A stretch of DNA of 64,000 nt from Rhodocyclales bacterium (GTDB lineage Bacteria > Pseudomonadota > Gammaproteobacteria > Burkholderiales > Rhodocyclaceae), in the NCBI GenBank assembly GCA_026399475.1, contig JAPLQY010000015.1:62001-126000 (forward strand). Reading direction: 5' to 3'. Below the pieces are notes generated by a model that searched no databases, had not been told where the DNA came from, and saw only the letters and a program-made list of their open reading frames with translations. The translations under genes were made by a program, and so were the position numbers. This document shows positions 45,771 to 54,929 of the stretch, one piece after another (position 1 is the stretch's first letter; each line of letters begins with the position of its first letter).

Positions 45771-47242
45771 GCCAGGTCGGATAACAAACTCTGCTGTTCC
45801 CCGCCTTGTGCCGGCTTGGTATAGGCCATGTTGCGCTTGCCGCGACCCGCCAAGGGTGCGAGTACGCCCTGATCCACCCAGCCGCCCAGCATCTTCGATG
45901 CTTTCAGCGTTTCCACCTTGGCAATCCTGCACAGGTCTGCGTTGGCTATCGATCCGTGCCGGTCGATCCAGTCGCTCACCTCGTTCCACACGCTGGGGCG
46001 CTCAAGATTCAGCAGCGTTACCGTCACGCTCTCTACCGCTGTCTCAAGGCTCTGGCTGTACTGCGGCGGGTAGAGCTGGGCGGCATCCATCTCGGCGAAC
46101 ATCATCCGCACACCCTCGCCGGCATCGATGTTCGGCGCCACCGGGAACTCGCGCAGGTTTTGCGCCACCAAAAGGTTGCGCGCCTTGGAGCCAGCGCGGC
46201 CGATGTTGGCGGGCGTGATGTTGCCGGGGAACACACCGGGGCTTTCCACTTCGATCCGGTCGTCGAAAATGCGGATGAAGATGTCGCGATTCAAGCGGTA
46301 GTCGCGGTGGATCACCGCATTGACGATGGCCTCTTTCACGACCCGCTCCGGGTACACATGGCGCGTCTTGAAGCCGCTGCCCGAGAGCGTCAGCCCTTGC
46401 GCCAGTTCGTCCAGCACCGTCTTGACCGCCGCATCGATCTGGTCGATCAGGGGGCCGCGCAGGGTCTTGGCCGCTTTGCGCAGGTTGGGTGTGGCGCCGG
46501 GTAGCGCCGCCTTGCCGTCATAGACCATGAGCCGGATGTCGGCGCGCGTGTCGTGGGCAGCCAACAGGCTGCCGGGCTCGTCGGCAAACAGCAACACCGC
46601 TGCGCGCGTTGGCTGCAATTCGCTCCCTACCTTGAGGGCCAGGCCGATGCGCTGCAACTGCTCGGCGAACGTGCCCGACTTGAGCCCGCGAGCGCCGACA
46701 AAGCGGCGCCAGGCATCCGTCTCCAGCAACTCCAGCGCCACCGGCACCGGTTCGCTGACCGCACTGCGCACACCGCGCCGGTAGTGCAGATCGGCAATCT
46801 CGGCCGCAGTCATCTCGCGGTTGGATGCCGACATGCGCGTCCAGGTGCCGTCATCGACGATGGAATGGACCTTGTCGCTCTTCTCCACGCGCAATAGCAC
46901 CACGTGGCCGGGCTCGCCGGTGTTCAGCGTGCAAGGCAGGCGCAGCCAGTGTAGGCGTTCGAAGGCCGGGTTCAATTGCGTGAGCGTCTTGCGCCGCAGC
47001 TCGTCCACCGCTTCGGGGTTTTCCTGTACGCCATGCAGCCGTGCAACCCCACTGCTGCTGGCCGGATCGCCGACACCGAGCACGAGGACACCGCCTTCGG
47101 TGTTGGCGAAAGCGCAAATAGTCTCCAAGGCTTTGCCGACCATCTTGCCCGACACCCGCTTGAATTCGAGGGTTTGGCTCTCGGGCGTTTTGAGCAGCGT
47201 GGTGATGCGGGAAGCCGCTTGGGCGGGGCTGAGGTCAATCAT
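45746..47242 (-). CDS. AlbA_2 (Schlafen-like) / HATPase domain protein
   Basis: A 498-aa protein with an N-terminal AlbA_2 domain (LEFKRVSGKMVGKALETICAFANTEGGVLVLGVGD, residues about 25-60). A central HATPase_c_4 region follows (KEAIVNAVIHRDYRLNRDIFIRIFDD and GIFP/GNITPANIGRAGSKARNLL-like segments, about 280-350), with a wHTH-like C-terminus. Such proteins are often encoded with restriction-modification or phage-defence genes. The N-terminus overlaps the methylase remnant by 8 nt. It seems intact. Confidence 0.82.
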   Translation of the reverse strand: MIDLSPAQAASRITTLLKTPESQTLEFKRVSGKMVGKALETICAFANTEGGVLVLGVGDPASSSGVARLHGVQENPEAVDELRRKTLTQLNPAFERLHWLRLPCTLNTGEPGHVVLLRVEKSDKVHSIVDDGTWTRMSASNREMTAAEIADLHYRRGVRSAVSEPVPVALELLETDAWRRFVGARGLKSGTFAEQLQRIGLALKVGSELQPTRAAVLLFADEPGSLLAAHDTRADIRLMVYDGKAALPGATPNLRKAAKTLRGPLIDQIDAAVKTVLDELAQGLTLSGSGFKTRHVYPERVVKEAIVNAVIHRDYRLNRDIFIRIFDDRIEVESPGVFPGNITPANIGRAGSKARNLLVAQNLREFPVAPNIDAGEGVRMMFAEMDAAQLYPPQYSQSLETAVESVTVTLLNLERPSVWNEVSDWIDRHGSIANADLCRIAKVETLKASKMLGGWVDQGVLAPLAGRGKRNMAYTKPAQGGEQQSLLSDLAENNGSER

Positions 47243-47459
47243 CGGCCAGCTCTTCAGTTGTTCCCACTCGAATCTTTATGTCATAGCTGACAAGAAAGTC
47301 CAACTGTTCAGGCGTAAGCGCAAAGCACTGGGCTAGAAACGCATCAATCGCGTCAACCGCCGGCTTGGCTCGTGCCCAGTCAAACTCTTGATACCGTGAC
47401 TCGGCACGATGTTTGATAGTCGAATGTTCTTGGTAACTGTTCATGAGCGTCTGGTACAA
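47235..47459 (-). pseudogene. Methylase C-terminal remnant (Eco57I-like)
   Basis: A 74-aa ORF whose end, CFALTPEQLDFLVSYDIKIRVG, looks like the conserved C-terminus of large Eco57I-type N6-adenine methylase/restriction proteins (ELDFIINYDIKYRMG type, from memory). The catalytic NPPY region and N-terminus are missing. It starts with TTG immediately after the helicase frame is lost, so most of the methylase has been deleted and its 3' end fused out of frame to the helicase gene. Confidence 0.6.
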
Positions 47460-49269
47460 ACGAATAGAGGTAGATCTGGTTGCGCAGGATGTGCCGGTCT
47501 ATCGACTGCAGGAAAGAAAACCCGGTGGACTCCAAGCGCTTGAAGAGATTGGTGCGGCAGAAGCCCATGAGGCGCTTGCCGGCACGGCCGAGGTTGTCGA
47601 TGAATTTTCGTTCGGCTGCAGACGCATTCTTTTCTGCGATCGGATCGATATAGTTGCCGAGGCCGTAGCGCGGGACGTGCAAGGCGTTGATCTGGTCGAC
47701 CACGGTGGCCGAATACAGTCGCGCGTAGCGGTCGGCTGGGTCGGCATCGTTGACCGGGAAGGTGAGCGATGAAGGCTTTCGGATCGGGAAGTAGCGTTTT
47801 TCACCATCATTGACTGCGATGTAGCGACGACCATGCTTGTCCGCCTCAGTGTAGTGCTGGATGATGAGGCTGCGCGTGCGCCGCACCATGTAAAGGCGAA
47901 TCAGCTCACGCCAATCGTCGAACTCCTCGCTCTTTTCAATGGCGAGGATGGAGTTGACTTTGCATTGGTACTTGCGCTCAAACTCCGCCTCGCTGATTGC
48001 ATGCTTGCGCATGTGGCGTTCCGGGCGAATGCCGATATTGACCTTCTCGTCGATGAACAGACGCAACTGACTCGACAGGTCTGTCTTGGTCTTGTTGTAG
48101 GGCGTGGCGGTAAGCAGGATGACTTTGGCGTCACAACTGCGTATGTAATCTGCAATGGCCTTGTAGCGTCGGCCTTCGCGATTACGCAGGTTGTGGCTTT
48201 CGTCGATGAGAACCAGACGATAGCGCTTGAGGTCGGGCAGCTTTTTGATGACTTGCGATATCGGCAGGACCATGCCGCGCAATCCGTATTCGGTGCGGTA
48301 GCGCTCCCACATCGGTTCCAGGTTCTTGGGGCAGATGATCAGGGTTTCGTAGCCGAGGTCGTCCTCGAACATGCGCGCCAGCGCCGTGGCCATCATGGTC
48401 TTGCCGAGGCCGACCACGTCGCCGATCATCACGCCGCCGCGCCGGTGCAAATGCCGCGCGGCAATCTTCACGGCGCTTTTCTGAAACTCGAACAACTCGT
48501 TTTCAAACCGGCCTGGCAGGCGGAACTGGCTCAGGCCGGCGCGGGCTTCGGTGCTCAGGTGATAGGCAATGTTGAGGTAGATATGGTGTGGCGGAATGGG
48601 TTCTTCACGTGCCCAGCTCGTTCCGATAATCTGCGCCAGATCGGCTGATACATCAAGAGCCCAGCGCTCGCCCCAGCGCTCGCCCCACCGGTCGTCGAAC
48701 CATTTAGCGAGGCGCTCGGTGGCGTGGTGTTCCAGAACGTCGACGTTCAACTCGCCCTGCCTCGACAAACCCTGCAAGGTCAGATTGCTGCTGCCGACAA
48801 AACCGGTGATCGGATTGTTAACGTCGTCGCGAAACAGCAGGTAAAGCTTGGCGTGAAGGGGATAGGGCAGGAACAACTTGACGACGACTTGCCCGGCGCG
48901 AAGCTGCTTCGCCAGACGGCGGAGCCCGGCTTCGTCCTTTCCGCTCGGGATGCCCATGGTGATCTGCTCGCGCAGGTGAGCGGCAAATTGTGTTTTGAGA
49001 CGGATCGCGGCGGCGTTGTCGATCAGGCCGTCATTGGCAACCGCTTTGTATAACTCGCGGATTTCTTCATGTGGGGGGCGTTGCATTCCCACCAGAACGC
49101 GGCAGATTTGTCCTGCGGCCGGGTCCCAGGCCTGGACCAGATCATCGACGGATTGCCAGCCGCGCAAGTTCAAGTAGCCGACACAGAAGTCTGACCGATG
49201 GGATACCTGCATCGTTGCGCGCAGCGCCGAAAGCAGGTCTTGGTCTATGTTGTCGAAGATGCGCGCCAT
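47380..49269 (-). pseudogene. PLD-nuclease-like / SF2 helicase, truncated
   Basis: A 629-aa fragment. An N-terminal phospholipase-D-like domain (LHAKLYLLF and GFVGSSNLT, about residues 130-165) is followed by a helicase first RecA domain with Walker A (GDVVGLGKTMMA), DESH (LIDESHNLRN) and LLTATPYN motifs. The second RecA domain, with motifs V and VI (QREGRIDR type), is absent. After LRNQIYLYSF the frame becomes unrelated and stops, and the methylase remnant begins in another frame. Full-length relatives are around 1,000 aa (from memory). The protein should have no helicase activity. Confidence 0.78.
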
Positions 49270-49501
49270 GGATTTTCCTGTCCGATTATTGATTATTGTC
49301 GGGCGCTTTCCCTCCCTATATGACGCTGGATTCTAGCATCTGCTGGATTGTGGTTTCAGTCCGCAAGGGACGGGAAAAGACCAAATTCGGCCTCCATGCT
49401 CGTCGGGGTATCTGCAATCCGGACAGGCCGGCAATTTCCTTTAGTTCGTTGCTCAGGTCGCCGTGCCGCCAGCGCCGACTCTTGGCCGCCGCGCCCGGGG
49501 T
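49270..49501. other. Non-coding gap with repeat
   Basis: A 232-nt gap between the helicase start and the TSUP gene. It holds the right-hand repeat copy (49456-49483) and presumably the promoter of the decayed minus-strand locus. No gene is visible. Confidence 0.5.
49456..49483 (-). repeat. Interspersed repeat, right boundary of accessory segment
   Basis: GGTCGCCGTGCCGCCAGCGC continuing CGACTCTT, identical to the 44956-44983 copy except two positions, in the same orientation. It lies 18 nt downstream of the stop of the minus-strand TSUP gene. Confidence 0.85.
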
Positions 49502-50245
49502 TTAGAGGGCGCGAATGCCGTGGTACAGGATGCTGAGGCCGCCGACTGCGATCAGGGTTTCGATGATGACGATGTGCAATTTGTGGCCCAGGCGGCTTAC
49601 CAGCAGGGAGGCGACCCAGGAACCGGGCAGCGAAGCCAGGCCGATGACGCCGCCGAGTACCACGCCCGGCACGGTCAGCAGGTCGAGCTTGCCGAATAGC
49701 GCCGAGCGCGTGATATCGACCGCGATAGTGACCAGCGCATCGGTCGCCAGTACCGCTGTTCCGGTGAGGCCCGCACCCAGCAGCAGTGAAATCAGGACCA
49801 CGCCCATGCCCGATGCAATGCCGTTGAGGAAGCCGAAGATTCCGCCGCCTAACGCAAGCCCGCGTGCGCCCAGGTGCAGGTTACGTGCCTTCAGGGTGCG
49901 GCGTGCCGGCAGCGCGGCAAGCACCACCAGTCCGATGACAATGGCAAGACGGGCGGCATCGAGATGTTGATAAATCAGCGTGCCGCCGAGCAGGCAAATC
50001 AGCGCGGGTGGCAGGACCAGTTTGACGGCGCGCGCATCGAAGTCGCGGCGGTAAAACCAGAACCTGCCAACGTTGATGATGATGCCGGCGAACGCCAGCA
50101 CGGGCACCACGGCCTTGATGCCGAGGATGGGCGTCAGCGTTGCGGTAAGGATGATGCCGGTGCCGAAGCCGCCCATGCCGCCAATGATGGCGGAGCCGAA
50201 AGAAACGGCGATGACCAGCGCGAGGAGGTTCGGCGAGAGGTCCAT
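49502..50245 (-). CDS. TSUP (TauE/SafE) family membrane protein
   Basis: A 247-aa permease with about eight helices, of the sulfite/sulfonate exporter (TauE/SafE) family. Typical stretches are GGMGGFGTGIIL near the N-terminus and GGGIFGFLNGIASGMGVVL at the start of the second half, showing the internal repeat. I chose the ATG at 50245; the longer frame to 50353 adds an arginine-rich leader. The anion is unknown. Confidence 0.85.
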   Translation of the reverse strand: MDLSPNLLALVIAVSFGSAIIGGMGGFGTGIILTATLTPILGIKAVVPVLAFAGIIINVGRFWFYRRDFDARAVKLVLPPALICLLGGTLIYQHLDAARLAIVIGLVVLAALPARRTLKARNLHLGARGLALGGGIFGFLNGIASGMGVVLISLLLGAGLTGTAVLATDALVTIAVDITRSALFGKLDLLTVPGVVLGGVIGLASLPGSWVASLLVSRLGHKLHIVIIETLIAVGGLSILYHGIRAL

Positions 50246-50452
50246 GTCGGCATGATAGCCGGTGGTGCGCGAGTTTCGATTGCCTGAGCCCGACCTTGTG
50301 CCGGGTTCGTCGAGGACGATGGTGCGGCGGGCCTGCCCGCGCCTTGCGCCCAAGGCGCATCGTCGCAGTGCATCGGCCCGTTCAATTTATCTATTTGCCG
50401 GCGCTGCGGCACATGACTAAGCTGGCCGGCTTGTTTGAACAAAGGGAATCGC
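50246..50452. promoter_or_regulatory. Divergent intergenic region
   Basis: A 207-nt gap between the TSUP gene (minus) and the hypothetical gene (plus). AAGGGA lies about 6 nt before the ATG at 50453. No clear operator is visible. Confidence 0.4.
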
Positions 50453-51616
50453 ATGCAATCCGGACCGCGTGAAATCCTTACTCCGTTCCGCCCGATTCCG
50501 CTCGATGTTCCCGAGGGGATGAAGCCGAACGAGTTCTTCAACAGCACCGAGAACCTCAACGACCTGGTGCACAACAACGGCCTGCTGGTGAATCCCGAAG
50601 GCCTGCTGCTCTACCGCAAGGCGCTCGGCCACAGCAACGAGTTCGACGCCTCGATCATTTACAACACATCGCAAAGCATCCTCGATCCGCTTGGCCGCCC
50701 GGTGCGGCGCACGCAGGTGCCCGACGCCGTGAAGAACGTCTGGAACCGCATGAACCAGGTCATCATCGAGTTCATGCTGGAGTGCTACCCCGACCCGCAG
50801 CGCAAGCTGGTGCTGGCCGGCGAAGCCAGTCTCGATGCCACCTGGCCGCTGACCTCGCCGGGCGTGCCGAGCATCCGCATGCTGCACAATCATTTCATTG
50901 TCTTCGACAAGGAAGAATTGCTCGCGTCACCGCTGGCCGACGCGAGCAACCCCAACCTGACCGACGGCGGCCAGCACTCGCTGTTCCAGGCCCACATGCG
51001 CGACGTGTACCGCGGATTTTTCGCCGGGCTCGACTTGCAGATTCTTCGACCCTGCACCGACGAGTCGTGCCGCCTCGCCCTGACCGGCTACCCGCAGGGT
51101 TTGCCGAGCTGGGAGATCCAGGGCGGCGTTTCCGCGCTGAAGGACGTTCGTTTCTGGAAGGAATACGACACCCTGCTCAAGGGCTTCATCGATTTCTACC
51201 GCACATTTTTCACGCAGGTCTCGACGCGCAACGCCCCGCTGCCGCGCGACATCCACTTTCCTGAACTGGTCGAGGCCAGGCTCCAGTTCGACAACGACTT
51301 CCTCAAGACGGCGAAAATGGTACGCGACCGCTGCATCAGGGACGCCAAGTACGCCAACGCCATCCGCTGGCAGCCCGCCTTCAAGCAACTGATCTACCGC
51401 AACGACGAAGGCAGGCTGATTGTCACCATCAGCCAGAACTCAATCGGCAACGCCATCACCGAACTGCTCGGCGTCGTGGTCAAGCGCACACCGGACGCAG
51501 TGGCCTACGGGCGCGCCGAGCCGGCGCTGATCGCCAGGTTGCTGGAAGTACGGCGGCGCCTGGTGGAAGCCGATCTGGGCGAGGCGATCGCCACTTCATA
51601 TTGGGGCGCGGCATAG
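50453..51616 (+). CDS. Conserved-looking hypothetical protein
   Basis: A 387-aa soluble protein with no membrane segment. I took the ATG at 50453 (MQSGPREILTPFRP) because it follows AAAGGGA; the track's TTG start at 50435 is less likely. Motif-like stretches are NDLVHNNGLLVNPEGLLLYRKALGHS and LHNHFIVFDKEELLASPL. I do not recognise a family. It lies in the segment between the decayed defence locus and the MFS-ssb pair, so it may be accessory. Confidence 0.6.
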   Translation: MQSGPREILTPFRPIPLDVPEGMKPNEFFNSTENLNDLVHNNGLLVNPEGLLLYRKALGHSNEFDASIIYNTSQSILDPLGRPVRRTQVPDAVKNVWNRMNQVIIEFMLECYPDPQRKLVLAGEASLDATWPLTSPGVPSIRMLHNHFIVFDKEELLASPLADASNPNLTDGGQHSLFQAHMRDVYRGFFAGLDLQILRPCTDESCRLALTGYPQGLPSWEIQGGVSALKDVRFWKEYDTLLKGFIDFYRTFFTQVSTRNAPLPRDIHFPELVEARLQFDNDFLKTAKMVRDRCIRDAKYANAIRWQPAFKQLIYRNDEGRLIVTISQNSIGNAITELLGVVVKRTPDAVAYGRAEPALIARLLEVRRRLVEADLGEAIATSYWGAA

Positions 51617-51796
51617 TTGCCGTATTGCCTGCGCCGTCCTGGAATACCGCTTCGCATAATTTTCCGGCCATTGTCATCCGCTGTGGTGCCCCCGGGCGAG
51701 GCGATCGGATTTGCATGTTTGTGCCTTAAAATGCGCTCATGCGCCGCACCACCGGGTCTCCGGTGATTTGACCTGCCGGAACAACTCCTGAACCCG
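51617..51796 (+). promoter_or_regulatory. Upstream region of the MFS-ssb unit
   Basis: A 180-nt gap. TTGCAT (51711) and TAAAAT (51727) are only 10 nt apart, so they do not form a normal sigma-70 promoter. No SOS-type box is visible. Confidence 0.35.
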
Positions 51797-53032
51797 ATGC
51801 TATCCCCCACTCCAGACGCCATGAGCCGCGATGAAAAGCGTGCGGGCGTCGCACTGGCTTCCATCTTTGCGCTGCGCATGCTCGGGCTGTTCCTGATCCT
51901 GCCGGTGTTTGCGATCCATGCGCAGAGCATTCCCGGCGGCGACGATCTGACCCTGGTCGGCATCGCGCTCGGGGCTTACGGTCTGACTCAGGCCATGTTC
52001 CAGATTCCTTTTGGCATGGCGTCTGACGCTTTCGGCCGCAAGCGGGTGATCGTTTTCGGCTTGCTGCTGTTTGCCGCCGGATCGGGAGTGGCCGCCCTGG
52101 CGCCGGATGTCTGGTGGACCATTTTCGGCCGCGTGCTGCAGGGCGCCGGGGCGATTTCGGCCGCCGTCACTGCGCTGGCTTCGGACCTGACGCGGGAGCA
52201 GCATCGCACCAAGGTCATGGCGATGATCGGTTCCTCGATCGGCCTGGTGTTCGCCCTGTCGCTGGTCGCCGCGCCCGCGCTTTATGCCGCGATCGGCATG
52301 AGCGGGCTGTTCTGGATGACGGCGGTCCTGGCTGTTGCCGCCATCGGTCTCGTGACCCACGTCGTACCGCCGGCACCGCCACTGCCGCCGGGCCCCAAGC
52401 CGCCGTTTCGTGATGTGTTGCTCGATACCCAGTTGCTGCGTCTAAATTTCGGCATCTTCACCCTGCACATGGTGCAGATGGCGATGTTCGTCGTTGTCCC
52501 CGGCTTGCTGGTACGTTATGGCGGCCTGCCGCTGGCCTCGCACTGGAAGATCTATCTCCCGGTGGTGCTGGCGTCTTTCGTCCTGATGGTGCCGGCGATC
52601 ATCCTTGCCGAAAAACGCAACAAGGTGCGGCCGGTGTTCATTCTTGCCATCAGCCTGCTGCTGGCTACCTTGCTGGTGATGTGGTCAGGCAGTGCGAATT
52701 TCACAGTGGTGGCGGGCGGCCTGCTGAGTTTCTTCGTCGCCTTCAACATTCTCGAAGCCATGCTGCCCTCAATGATTTCGCGCATCGCTCCGCCGCGCGC
52801 CAAAGGGGCTGCGCTGGGCATATACAACACCACGCAGGCCCTCGGCCTGTTCATCGGCGGGGCGATGGGGGGCTGGCTGGTAAAGAATTTCGACGCCGGT
52901 GCCGTGTTCCTTTGCGGCGCGGTGATGGCCGCACTTTGGCTGGTCACAGCCGCCACCATGCCGCCGGTGCCTGTGCGTCGGGCGGTTGCAACGCCGCCGT
53001 CCGCGCATGGCATACTTGAAACAAAATCCTGA
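51797..53032 (+). CDS. MFS transporter
   Basis: A 411-aa major facilitator protein with about 12 helices. The loop 2-3 signature is GMASDAFGRKRVIV, and VLQGAGAISAAVTALASDLTREQHRTKVMAMIG matches drug-efflux-type MFS proteins. The start is the ATG at 51797, with an alternative at 51821. Its stop lies 12 nt before ssb. A gene order with uvrA, an MFS transporter and ssb together is common in Betaproteobacteria (from memory). Confidence 0.9.
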   Translation: MLSPTPDAMSRDEKRAGVALASIFALRMLGLFLILPVFAIHAQSIPGGDDLTLVGIALGAYGLTQAMFQIPFGMASDAFGRKRVIVFGLLLFAAGSGVAALAPDVWWTIFGRVLQGAGAISAAVTALASDLTREQHRTKVMAMIGSSIGLVFALSLVAAPALYAAIGMSGLFWMTAVLAVAAIGLVTHVVPPAPPLPPGPKPPFRDVLLDTQLLRLNFGIFTLHMVQMAMFVVVPGLLVRYGGLPLASHWKIYLPVVLASFVLMVPAIILAEKRNKVRPVFILAISLLLATLLVMWSGSANFTVVAGGLLSFFVAFNILEAMLPSMISRIAPPRAKGAALGIYNTTQALGLFIGGAMGGWLVKNFDAGAVFLCGAVMAALWLVTAATMPPVPVRRAVATPPSAHGILETKS

Positions 53033-53044
53033 GGAGAAACTCAC

Positions 53045-53503
53045 ATGGCGTCAGTCAACAAGGTCATCATCGTCGGTAATCTGGGCCGCGATCCGGAAGT
53101 GCGTTACACCCCTGATGGTGCGTCGATAGCCAACGTCACCATCGCTACTACCGATACCTGGAAGGACAAGGCGACCGGTGAAAAAAAGGAAGCCACGGAA
53201 TGGCATCGCGTGGTGTTCTTCGGCAAGTTGGCCGAAATCGTCGGCCAGTACCTGAAGAAGGGGCGCCAAGTTTATGTCGAGGGCGCCTTGCGCACCCGCA
53301 AGTGGCAGGACAAGGAAGGCCAGGAGCGCTACACGACAGAGATTGTGGCCAATGAAATGAAAATGCTTGGCTCCCGCGAGGGCATGAGTGACGCACCGCC
53401 GCGTGACAGCAGTGGCGGCAGTGGCGCCGCGAATCGCCCGGCAGCAGCGCCGCAAGCGGCCGCCGGCAACTTCAATGACTTCGAGGACGACATTCCGTTC
53501 TGA
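53045..53503 (+). CDS. ssb: Single-stranded DNA-binding protein
   Basis: A 152-aa SSB with the OB-fold ([21 protein letters not shown] and [20 protein letters not shown]) and the acidic tip DFEDDIPF that recruits repair proteins. The linker is Gly/Ala/Pro-rich. A GAGGAG site precedes the ATG. Length is normal. It overlaps nothing and ends 13 nt before the convergent histidine kinase. Confidence 0.97.
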   Translation: MASVNKVIIVGNLGRDPEVRYTPDGASIANVTIATTDTWKDKATGEKKEATEWHRVVFFGKLAEIVGQYLKKGRQVYVEGALRTRKWQDKEGQERYTTEIVANEMKMLGSREGMSDAPPRDSSGGSGAANRPAAAPQAAAGNFNDFEDDIPF

Positions 53504-53515
53504 GAGGTCACCTGT

Positions 53516-54925
53516 TCAGCATGCCGCGCCGCTCGCTTCCGGCGGCTCGATCGGCAGCGAAATGCGGAACGTGGTGCCGACCCCGACTTCGCTCGTGACC
53601 TCGATGCGCCCGCCGTGTTTTTGCACAATGCCGTAGGACAGCGACAAGCCCAGTCCGGTGCCCTTGCCGATCGGCTTGGTAGTGAAGAAAGGATCGAAAA
53701 TCTTCTTCTGGTGTTCTTCCGTGATGCCCGCTCCGGTATCGGCGATTTCGACCCAGACGCCATCGGCCTGCGCGCCGCAGGCAATCGTGATGCTGCCGCG
53801 CCGGCCCTCCGGCATCGCTTGCGCGGCATTTACCAGTAGATTCATGAACACCTGGTTGAGCTGCGACGGCAGGCATTTGATCTGCGGCAGATCGCCATAG
53901 GCCTTTTCCACGTCGGCGCGGTACTTGATCTCGTTGCGAATGATGTTGAGTGTCGAATCGAGGCCGGCTCTCAGGTCGACCCATTCCCATTGGTGCGCAC
54001 TGTCGACGCGCGAGAAGTCTTTCAGGTCGGCCACGATCTGTTTGACCCGGCCGATGCCATCCTTTGACTCCTGCAGCAGGGCCGGTATGTCTTCCTTCAG
54101 GTAATCGAGTTCGGCGTCTTCCTTGATTGCGGCCATTCGCGCCAGCCAGGCCGCGCATTCCGGGTGACTATCCGCCATCGACTGGAGCAGGGTTTCGCCC
54201 TCGCGATAGCATTCCAGCACATCGCCGATTTGATCGAAGTACTCCACCAGCGAGCCCAGATTGGAGTGCACAAAACCGATCGGGTTGTTGATTTCGTGCG
54301 CCACTCCCGCCGCCAGTTGACCGATGGACGCCAGCTTTTCAGATTGCACCAGTTGCTGCTGGGTCTGCTTCAGCTCGGCATTCAGCACCGACAATTCGTT
54401 GAAGCGCCGTTTCAGCTCGGCTTCCGCAATTTGCCGCTGCATGATGTCGTCTTCCAGTTCGCGTTTCGCCTGCACGAGCAGGGAGTTCTGCCGTTTCATC
54501 CGGCGCTGGGCCTCGGCCAGTTCGGTGTTGAGTTGCAGAACCTCGGTCGATATGCGTTCCAGATCATGGATGTCATGCTCGCCGATCAGTAGCAGGTGCC
54601 GGCCCTCGCGATGGATGGCGACACTGATGGACTGACACGGTGTCCCCGGCTTGCCCAGGGTCAGCAAGCCAGCGAACAGCGGCGCATCCGGCGTCGGCGG
54701 ACTGGCCATCCGCAGCAGATCGGCCAGCGGCGGATTGACGAAGCAGCCCTCGACATCGAGCAGACACCCGGCCGGCAGCGGTTCGCGCCCGATCATTCGC
54801 CAGAAGCCGAGATTCGCATCGAGCAGACGGCCTTCATCATTCAGCCGGGCGATCACCACTGCCGTCAGGTGGCGCAGCGATGGCGGAATCCCTGTCGCCG
54901 CGGATGACGCGAAATAGCGTTCCAT
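53516..54925 (-). CDS. Sensor histidine kinase (PAS-like), paralog A
   Basis: A 469-aa soluble kinase. I chose the ATG at 54925 (MERYFASSAATG), 4 nt after the B12-protein stop. A PAS-like region (30-120) is followed by a coiled coil (about 150-210) and a histidine-kinase core: SEKLASIGQLAAGVAHEINNPIGF with the phospho-accepting histidine, LNQVFMNLLVNAAQAMPEG (N-box), ADTGAGITEE (G1) and KGTGLGLSLSYGIVQKHGG (G2). The C-terminal half is nearly identical in style to paralog B at 56357-58246. It is the last gene of the signalling operon. Confidence 0.9.
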   Translation of the reverse strand: MERYFASSAATGIPPSLRHLTAVVIARLNDEGRLLDANLGFWRMIGREPLPAGCLLDVEGCFVNPPLADLLRMASPPTPDAPLFAGLLTLGKPGTPCQSISVAIHREGRHLLLIGEHDIHDLERISTEVLQLNTELAEAQRRMKRQNSLLVQAKRELEDDIMQRQIAEAELKRRFNELSVLNAELKQTQQQLVQSEKLASIGQLAAGVAHEINNPIGFVHSNLGSLVEYFDQIGDVLECYREGETLLQSMADSHPECAAWLARMAAIKEDAELDYLKEDIPALLQESKDGIGRVKQIVADLKDFSRVDSAHQWEWVDLRAGLDSTLNIIRNEIKYRADVEKAYGDLPQIKCLPSQLNQVFMNLLVNAAQAMPEGRRGSITIACGAQADGVWVEIADTGAGITEEHQKKIFDPFFTTKPIGKGTGLGLSLSYGIVQKHGGRIEVTSEVGVGTTFRISLPIEPPEASGAAC

Positions 54926-54929
54926 CGAA

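Noticed and set aside
51711-51732. Sigma-70 promoter before the MFS gene
   Set aside because: TTGCAT and TAAAAT are separated by 10 nt, too short for a normal promoter.
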